Source of the DNA: an uncultured Lachnospiraceae bacterium
Lineage (GTDB): Bacteria > Bacillota > Clostridia > Lachnospirales > Lachnospiraceae
DNA: 9,967 bases
Assembly (NCBI GenBank): GCA_958426095.1
Contig: CATZYB010000099.1
Coordinates: 1 to 9,967 of the forward strand
Direction: 5' to 3'
Under the pieces are notes generated by a model. The model made no database searches, was not told the DNA's origin, and saw only the letters and a list, made by a program, of their open reading frames with translations. This document shows, piece by piece, positions 5,434 to 9,967 of this stretch. Positions within the stretch are counted from its first letter, which is position 1. Each line of letters opens with the position of its first letter. The translations under genes were made by a program, and so were the position numbers.

Positions 5434-6690
5434 TTATTGGCCTTTAATCTGATTTGCCGTGACGACCACTGAATGTGGAATCGGCTTCCAGTGAATCTTT
5501 GCAAATACGGCCACGATCGATATCGGCAGATAAGTAAACATAAAAATTGGAAATGTAAATAAATATAAGATTTTTTTCTCCGAACTACAATAGATTTTCT
5601 TCCATTCCGTTATCGTCGTGATCAATCCCATGACAAAAAACGAAATATAGGATGCGATCACAGAATAAACAGCCAGCGAAGTCAATGAATCCATCAAAAT
5701 CTTTGAGCTTGTATCCTCCGCGACTACAACGCCGAAACAGGCCAGGATAATCATTACAGTTACCAAAAGTCCAGGAAGCAATGTCATAAACATGTCGTAA
5801 CATGAAAACTTAAATTCCACGAATATCTTTTTCACCAAATCCTTCCAATAACGGAAGAATACCTGATAAAATCCCTTCGACCAACGAAGTCTCTGATTCC
5901 ACGAATCAACAAAACGCACCGGCTGTTCATCATAAAACATAGCATCCGCACAATATCCGATCTTGTCTCCCCGGATAATATTTTCCGTAGAAAACTGAAT
6001 ATCTTCCGTCAACAGGAAACAATTCCAGCCGCCGTTCCGTTTAACAATATCTTTATGTACAAGAAATCCTGTACCGGATACAACACAACTGGCTCCAAGA
6101 ATCATCCGGGCATTATTCAAATATCTGGCTTCTCTGAGAAACCATAAACCGTAACCGGAAGTAATCCAGTTATCACTGTAATTTTTTGAATTCCGATAAC
6201 TGGTAACCAACGAATATCCATTATCAAATACGGTGTTCATCTGGGCAATATAATCTTTTTCCAAAATATTATCTGCATCAAATACAAAATATCCTTCGTA
6301 ATAATCCGGTCCATACTGCTGTTTGATCATCCCCAACAGATAATTCAGGGCATATCCTTTCCCCACCTGCTGCTGATCAAACCTCTCAAAAACAATGGCG
6401 CCCGCTTTCTTTGCGACAGCCGCCGTATCGTCCGTGCAGTTATCTGCCACAACAAATACGTCTGCCAGCTCCGACGGATAATCCTGATTCTTTATACTTT
6501 CAATTAAGTTTGCAATAACAGCGCTCTCATTTCGTGCTGATATCAATACGGCATATCGATGAAATGCATTACTGACGAACCGTTTCGGCTTGCAAAAAAG
6601 ACCAACCAGTAAATATACTGTCTGGTACAAATATAAAAGAACAAATATCCGAAGTATACATACAATAATCATATCCAATGTATTTCCCAT
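5434..6690 (-). CDS. Membrane family 2 glycosyltransferase
   Basis: Integral membrane sugar transferase with a cytosolic GT-A domain using an NDP-sugar. The 418 residues run: transmembrane helix about 7-32, GT2 domain about 45-280, then three helices (about 302-324, 335-358 and 375-397) and a conserved-looking tail (WKPIPHS, 401-407). Visible catalytic features are D83 (VADN), the D138-A-D140 metal motif, T228-E-D230, and Q266-R-L-R-W270. The Q-x-x-R-W motif is typical of processive synthases (cellulose, hyaluronan, poly-N-acetylglucosamine) and related exopolysaccharide enzymes. The start at 6690 (MGNTLDM) is preferred because AAAGG lies 8 bases upstream; the GTG at 6699 and ATG at 6696 overlap or crowd that site. 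No other polysaccharide genes adjoin it, so product and polymer are unknown. Confidence 0.88.
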   Translation of the reverse strand: MGNTLDMIIVCILRIFVLLYLYQTVYLLVGLFCKPKRFVSNAFHRYAVLISARNESAVIANLIESIKNQDYPSELADVFVVADNCTDDTAAVAKKAGAIVFERFDQQQVGKGYALNYLLGMIKQQYGPDYYEGYFVFDADNILEKDYIAQMNTVFDNGYSLVTSYRNSKNYSDNWITSGYGLWFLREARYLNNARMILGASCVVSGTGFLVHKDIVKRNGGWNCFLLTEDIQFSTENIIRGDKIGYCADAMFYDEQPVRFVDSWNQRLRWSKGFYQVFFRYWKDLVKKIFVEFKFSCYDMFMTLLPGLLVTVMIILACFGVVVAEDTSSKILMDSLTSLAVYSVIASYISFFVMGLITTITEWKKIYCSSEKKILYLFTFPIFMFTYLPISIVAVFAKIHWKPIPHSVVVTANQIKGQ

Positions 6691-6729
6691 ATACATCACC
6701 TTTCCATTTCGATGCCCATATGTTATTGT

Positions 6730-6757
6730 AGTATAGCATCTTATATATTTTTGTCTA
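6730..6757 (-). promoter_or_regulatory. Probable promoter of the glycosyltransferase
   Basis: On the minus strand TAGACA (6752-6757) and TATACT (6730-6735) are 16 bases apart, each matching the consensus hexamers at 5 of 6 positions. The leader to the ATG at 6690 would be about 35 nt. Confidence 0.5.
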
Positions 6758-6854
6758 TGTCATAAATGCTGAATAATACTTGTATTTTTCTTACAAATTC
6801 CGTCAATTTTTTTAATTTTAATACATTTTCTTTAACAAACTATCATGATAACAC

Positions 6855-6893
6855 TTGAAGTTTTGTAACTATTTGTGTTAATATAGAAGTTAC
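6855..6893 (+). promoter_or_regulatory. Probable promoter region of the DUF1015 gene
   Basis: TTGAAG (6855-6860) followed after 18 bases by TAATAT (6879-6884) is the best plus-strand promoter candidate. A 6-bp inverted repeat, GTAACT (6865-6870) and AGTTAC (6888-6893), brackets the -10 and could be an operator. The gene start at 6930 has a very strong AAGGAGG site 5 bases upstream. Confidence 0.4.
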
Positions 6894-6929
6894 CTTTACA
6901 CATAAGACTAAACATATAAGGAGGATATC

Positions 6930-8171
6930 ATGGCCGTTTTAAAACCTTTTGCTGCAGTTCGCCCTGTACCGTCTCTGGCCGGCCGGGTTGCTGCCTTACC
7001 CTATGATGTAATGAATACAGAAGAAGCCCGGAGACTTGTACGAAATAACCCTTATTCCTTTCTGCATGTGGACAAAGCAGAAATTAATTTTGATAACTCT
7101 GTTAATCCCTATGATAGCCGGGTATATCAAAAAGCTGCCGACACCCTGAGACAGATGCGTTCCAATGGCATTTACATTCAGGATTCGAAACCATGTCTGT
7201 ACATTTATCGTGAAATTATGTACGGACGTGTACAGACCGGAATTGTCGGCTGTGTATCGATTGACGACTATGCCGACGGAACAATCAAAAAACATGAGAT
7301 GACTCGGGCCGACAAAGAAGCCGACAGGATCCGACATGTGGATATCTGTGACGCCAATACCGGACCGATTTTTTTGACCTACCGTGCCCAAGATAATATC
7401 ACACGGGCGATGAAATACTGGATGGACAGCTACAAGCCCGTTTATGACTTCACAGAAGAAGACAGCGTCCGCCACACCGTATGGGTCGTAGACGATGAGA
7501 AAACAATTCTTAGATTTCAGAAAGAATTTAACAATATTCCTTATTTGTACATTGCTGATGGCCATCACCGGGCAGCTTCTGCCTTTCACGTGGGCATGAA
7601 GCGCCGGGAAGAACATCCGGATTACACCGGCAGCGAAGAATTCAATTATTTTCTGGCTGTCCTTTTTCCGGATGAACAGCTTCATATATGGCCATATAAT
7701 CGGTATGTCCACGATTTAAACGGTATGACAAATGCTCAATTTCTTGAAAAACTGGAAAAAGATTTTAAGATAACTCCATTAAACGGACGCTATGAGCCAA
7801 CAAAAAAACACCAGGCCGGTATGTATCTGGACGGCAGATGGTACAGTCTGACTTTCAAAGAAGGCAGTTTTAACGAAGAAAATCCGGTTGAGCAACTGGA
7901 TGTATCCATCCTTCAAAATAACCTGCTCGGACCGATTTTAAATATCGATGACCCGCGTACAAGTTCCCGCATTGATTTTGTGGGCGGTATCCGTGGTCTT
8001 CCGGAACTGGAACGCCTGGTCAATGAAGGACGCGGCGTTGCCTTTGCCCTCTATCCGACCACTCTGGATGATTTAATGAATATTGCTGATTCCGGATGTA
8101 TTATGCCGCCGAAATCTACATGGTTTGAACCAAAACTCCGAAGCGGCATTTTCATCCATGAATTAACATAA
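6930..8171 (+). CDS. DUF1015 family protein (possible ParB/SerK-related nucleotide-binding enzyme)
   Basis: A 413-residue soluble protein of the widespread DUF1015 family, at full family length and with no signal peptide or membrane segment. Recognisable features are the N-terminal KPFAAVRPVPSLAGRVAALPYDV (5-27), the conserved KHEMTRADKEADR (121-133), ADGHHRAAS (209-217), and PPKSTWFEPKLRSGIFI (393-409). The DGHHR motif recalls the nucleotide-binding motif of ParB/sulfiredoxin-fold proteins, which include free-serine kinases of the SerK/SbnI type. As I recall, DUF1015 genes often adjoin serA/serC in Clostridia. A role in serine metabolism is therefore an inference, and no ser genes are in this window. 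The start is secured by AAGGAGG 5 bases upstream. Downstream the chromosome appears interrupted by an integrative element, so any former operon partner may now lie past the right edge. Confidence 0.85.
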   Translation: MAVLKPFAAVRPVPSLAGRVAALPYDVMNTEEARRLVRNNPYSFLHVDKAEINFDNSVNPYDSRVYQKAADTLRQMRSNGIYIQDSKPCLYIYREIMYGRVQTGIVGCVSIDDYADGTIKKHEMTRADKEADRIRHVDICDANTGPIFLTYRAQDNITRAMKYWMDSYKPVYDFTEEDSVRHTVWVVDDEKTILRFQKEFNNIPYLYIADGHHRAASAFHVGMKRREEHPDYTGSEEFNYFLAVLFPDEQLHIWPYNRYVHDLNGMTNAQFLEKLEKDFKITPLNGRYEPTKKHQAGMYLDGRWYSLTFKEGSFNEENPVEQLDVSILQNNLLGPILNIDDPRTSSRIDFVGGIRGLPELERLVNEGRGVAFALYPTTLDDLMNIADSGCIMPPKSTWFEPKLRSGIFIHELT

Positions 8172-8175
8172 AAAT

Positions 8176-8221
8176 AAGGGGTATCTTTTCGTCCCCTTCA
8201 CATAAGGAAGTGTAGGGGACG
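8176..8221. repeat. Overlapping inverted repeats downstream of DUF1015
   Basis: CGTCCCCTTCAC (8190-8201) pairs with GTGTAGGGGACG (8210-8221) with a single mismatch and an 8-base loop. AAGGGG (8176-8181) can instead pair with CCCCTT (8193-8198), so two stems compete for one arm. No T tract follows on either strand, so this is not a standard terminator. It may be a weak terminator of the flanking genes or part of the element end. Confidence 0.6.
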
Positions 8222-8244
8222 AGGGTAGTTCTTTCACAAATTAT

Positions 8245-8280
8245 GGTATAGTCATTCGTGGCTATGCCGTTTTTTCTTTT
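8245..8280 (+). terminator. Terminator-like hairpin with T run overlapping the recombinase 3' end
   Basis: GGTATAGTC (8245-8253) and GGCTATGCC (8260-8268) pair over 9 positions as plus-strand RNA (two G-U pairs), with a 6-base loop, followed by G and T6 (8270-8275) and more T. Read rightward it is a good rho-independent terminator and could stop DUF1015 transcripts from entering the element. The T run is also the Lys codons of the recombinase C-terminus and the TAG stop (8262-8264) is inside the stem, so it is partly shared with coding sequence. Confidence 0.55.
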
Positions 8281-9935
8281 TGAGAACGCTTTTGCTTTAA
8301 GCGTTCTTGGAACATTTCTTCATATTCTTCAGCGGACGGGGCGTTGATGATGCCAACACCATTGTAATAAATGTCAATGGGATAAATTGTCTTACCGTCT
8401 ATGACCTGCTTCTTTGACACTATGATATGGTCGATAAACTCATTGACAATGGCAGGCGTTAGTTCTCGGATTTCCGTGTAACGCCTTACTTTTTCTACAA
8501 AGGCTGACACATTCGCTGTCTTATCATCTTGCATTTCTATGTCGGCTTTTAACCGGTCAAGAGCTTCTTTCAAAGTTTTCTGCTCTGCTTCATAGCTTGC
8601 CGACATGATAGAAAACCTTTCATTACTCAATTTTCCAGACACATTATCTTCATATATCCGCTGAAACAGTACGTCAAGTTCCGCAATACGCTTTTCAGAT
8701 TTTGCTAATTCACGCCGCTTCTTGGCAATTTCTTTACGCTGTTCCTCGCTTGATTTGTCAAGCTGCTCCTGCACAAATTGTTTTTCAAATGCCTGCACAT
8801 AGAATAGGACTCGCTGCAAGCTTTCAAGCACCAAGACATGGACAACCTTTTCACGGATATAGTGTGCGGTACAGTTTGCCGTACTTTTGCGATAATTAGA
8901 GCAGAAGAAATATGCCTGCTCCCTGCTGTAATTGTTCGTCACGCTATAATACAGTTTTTCCCCGCAGTCGGCACAATAGAGTAATCCAGAAAAGATACTG
9001 ACTTCGCCTGTGCGGTTTGGTCTGCGTTTATGACTTCTAAGTTCTTGTACAAGTTCCCAAGTTTCATTGTCAATGATGGCTTCGTGGGTGTTTTCAAAGA
9101 CTTTCCATTCCTCTTTTGGTTTGTGAATTTTGGTCTTGTCTTTGAATGAACGGGTAGTAGAGCGAAAATTGACGGTGTGACCACAGTACTCAAGTCGTTC
9201 CAGAATATCTGCAACCGTCCTTGCTGCCCACTTATGGGGAAGGGCAGGTAGATTTGAAGTTTTTCTGCCTTGTGCCTGCCAATATTCTGTTGGTGTAGGA
9301 ATACCCTCTGAAAAGAGAATATTTGCTATCTGTGTCGGTCCGTATCCGTCAATACACAAGCGGAATATCCTGCGTACAATCTCTGCGGCTTCTTCGTCAA
9401 TCAACCAATGGGCAGGCTCTGCTTCGTTCTTCTTGTAACCATAGGGGATAACCGTTGTCAGTGGTCTACCTGACATACCTTTATTCTGGAATACCGCCCG
9501 TACTTTTTTTGAAGTATTCTTTGCATGCATTTCGTTAAACCAGTCCTGTACGGGAAGAAAATCACTTAACCCGTCTTTGGTGTCGATATTATCCATAATA
9601 GCAATATACCGTATCCCCAGACGGACAAAATCTTCTTCCAATAGCTGACCGACAACAAGGCGGTTTCTGCCGAGCCTTGAATGGTCTTTGACGATGATTG
9701 TACCAATCTTTCCTGATTCGGCAAGTTCCATTAACTCCATAAAAGCTGGTCTTGTGAAACTGACGCCGGAATACCCATCATCCACGAAAAACTGTGTGTT
9801 CTGAAATCCATTATCTTTTGCGTATTTGCTGACAATAGATTTTTGGTTGGTAATGCTGTTGCTCTCCCCTTGCAGCATATCGTCACGGCTAAGCCTGCAA
9901 TAGAGAGCAGTAATTTTTTCTGACTGTCTGTTCAA
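8262..9935 (-). CDS. Large serine recombinase (TndX/Tn4451-type, DUF4368 C-terminus)
   Basis: Site-specific recombinase that excises and integrates its element through a 5'-phosphoserine link. The 557-residue protein has a resolvase catalytic domain (about 8-155) with the nucleophile S16 in YCRLSRDD, the DDGYSG motif (52-57) and DHSRLGRNR (84-92). Next are a recombinase DNA-binding domain (about 165-285), a zinc ribbon with C321-x2-C324 and C345/C355, a Lys/Glu-rich coiled coil (about 390-470), and a DUF4368-like C-terminus (about 480-535, with IVNEFIDHIIV). The length is close to TndX of Tn5397. Translation starts at TTG (9933-9935) with AAAGGAG 7 bases upstream; no ATG is nearby. The gene is intact, so it is probably active. 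The excision partner, cargo and transfer genes would lie right of the window. Confidence 0.92.
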   Translation of the reverse strand: MNRQSEKITALYCRLSRDDMLQGESNSITNQKSIVSKYAKDNGFQNTQFFVDDGYSGVSFTRPAFMELMELAESGKIGTIIVKDHSRLGRNRLVVGQLLEEDFVRLGIRYIAIMDNIDTKDGLSDFLPVQDWFNEMHAKNTSKKVRAVFQNKGMSGRPLTTVIPYGYKKNEAEPAHWLIDEEAAEIVRRIFRLCIDGYGPTQIANILFSEGIPTPTEYWQAQGRKTSNLPALPHKWAARTVADILERLEYCGHTVNFRSTTRSFKDKTKIHKPKEEWKVFENTHEAIIDNETWELVQELRSHKRRPNRTGEVSIFSGLLYCADCGEKLYYSVTNNYSREQAYFFCSNYRKSTANCTAHYIREKVVHVLVLESLQRVLFYVQAFEKQFVQEQLDKSSEEQRKEIAKKRRELAKSEKRIAELDVLFQRIYEDNVSGKLSNERFSIMSASYEAEQKTLKEALDRLKADIEMQDDKTANVSAFVEKVRRYTEIRELTPAIVNEFIDHIIVSKKQVIDGKTIYPIDIYYNGVGIINAPSAEEYEEMFQERLKQKRSQKEKTA

Positions 9936-9960
9936 AATAAACTCCTTTCCGACAGTCGGA
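9922..9960 (-). promoter_or_regulatory. Inverted repeats enclosing the recombinase ribosome site and TTG start
   Basis: On the minus strand GACTGTC (9951-9957) lies upstream of the AAAGGAG site and GACAGTC (9922-9928) lies inside codons 3-5. They are exact complements and would enclose both ribosome site and TTG start in a 22-base loop. The upstream arm also belongs to TCCGACAGTCGGA (9948-9960), a 6+1+6 palindrome of operator type. Either translational control of the recombinase or a protein-binding site is possible; both are inferred from sequence symmetry only. Confidence 0.4.
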
Positions 9961-9967
9961 TATGATT

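Larger units (their letters stand above)
8172..9967. mobile_element. One end of a putative integrative element (boundary inexact, continues past the right edge)
   Basis: A large serine recombinase of the type that moves Clostridial conjugative or mobilisable elements lies directly after the DUF1015 gene, with its 3' end only 90 bases from the DUF1015 stop. In Tn5397- and Tn4451-like elements the recombinase gene sits close to one end, so the junction is expected in 8172-8261. The other end and the paired att site are outside the window, so the boundary cannot be fixed and an isolated recombinase remnant cannot be excluded. Confidence 0.5.

Noticed and set aside
6996..7712. Long minus-strand ORF (238 codons) opposite the DUF1015 gene
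   Set aside because: It lies wholly antisense to a well-supported gene, has no ribosome site or recognisable domain, and its length follows from the codon use of the real gene.

Overview
The window looks like a chromosomal segment from a Gram-positive anaerobe of the Clostridia, most plausibly a Lachnospiraceae-like gut Firmicute, carrying one end of an integrative element. This is inferred from strong AGGAGG-type ribosome sites, sigma-A-type -35/-10 promoters, moderate-to-low G+C with AT-rich intergenic DNA, and the protein families (sporulation-type D,D-carboxypeptidase, DUF1015 protein, DEDDh exonuclease with a C-terminal Cys cluster, large serine recombinase of the TndX/Tn4451 type). No rRNA, tRNA or CRISPR array was recognised.

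Layout: a penicillin-binding D-Ala-D-Ala carboxypeptidase (minus, 84-1628) is divergent from tRNA m7G46 methyltransferase trmB (plus, 1738-2373). A possible 48-residue Cys-rich ORF (2466-2612) follows trmB, then a bidirectional hairpin terminator. On the minus strand, a DEDDh 3'-5' exonuclease (3538-4503) overlaps a YegS/DgkB-type lipid kinase (2652-3548) by 11 nt. A gene-poor AT-rich stretch (4504-4873) holds a plausible orphan plus-strand promoter centred on a palindrome. Next come a small heat-shock protein (4874-5323) with a near-consensus promoter, an A-tract UP-like element and a 9-bp tandem repeat in its leader, and a membrane family 2 glycosyltransferase (5434-6690), both minus. A DUF1015 protein (6930-8171) is divergent from the glycosyltransferase.

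Downstream of DUF1015, a TTG-started large serine recombinase (8262-9935, minus) marks one end of a probable integrative or conjugative element that continues beyond the right edge. Its junction with the chromosome must lie roughly in 8172-8261, a hairpin-rich interval.

The resident genes are mainly envelope and housekeeping functions (peptidoglycan trimming, lipid phosphorylation, polysaccharide synthesis, tRNA modification, proteostasis) and do not form one pathway. I do not see a clear new multi-gene system. The points most worth a second look are the Cys-bearing exonuclease coupled to a lipid kinase, the orphan promoter/palindrome, the hsp20 leader repeat, the hairpin enclosing the recombinase start, and the element boundary.
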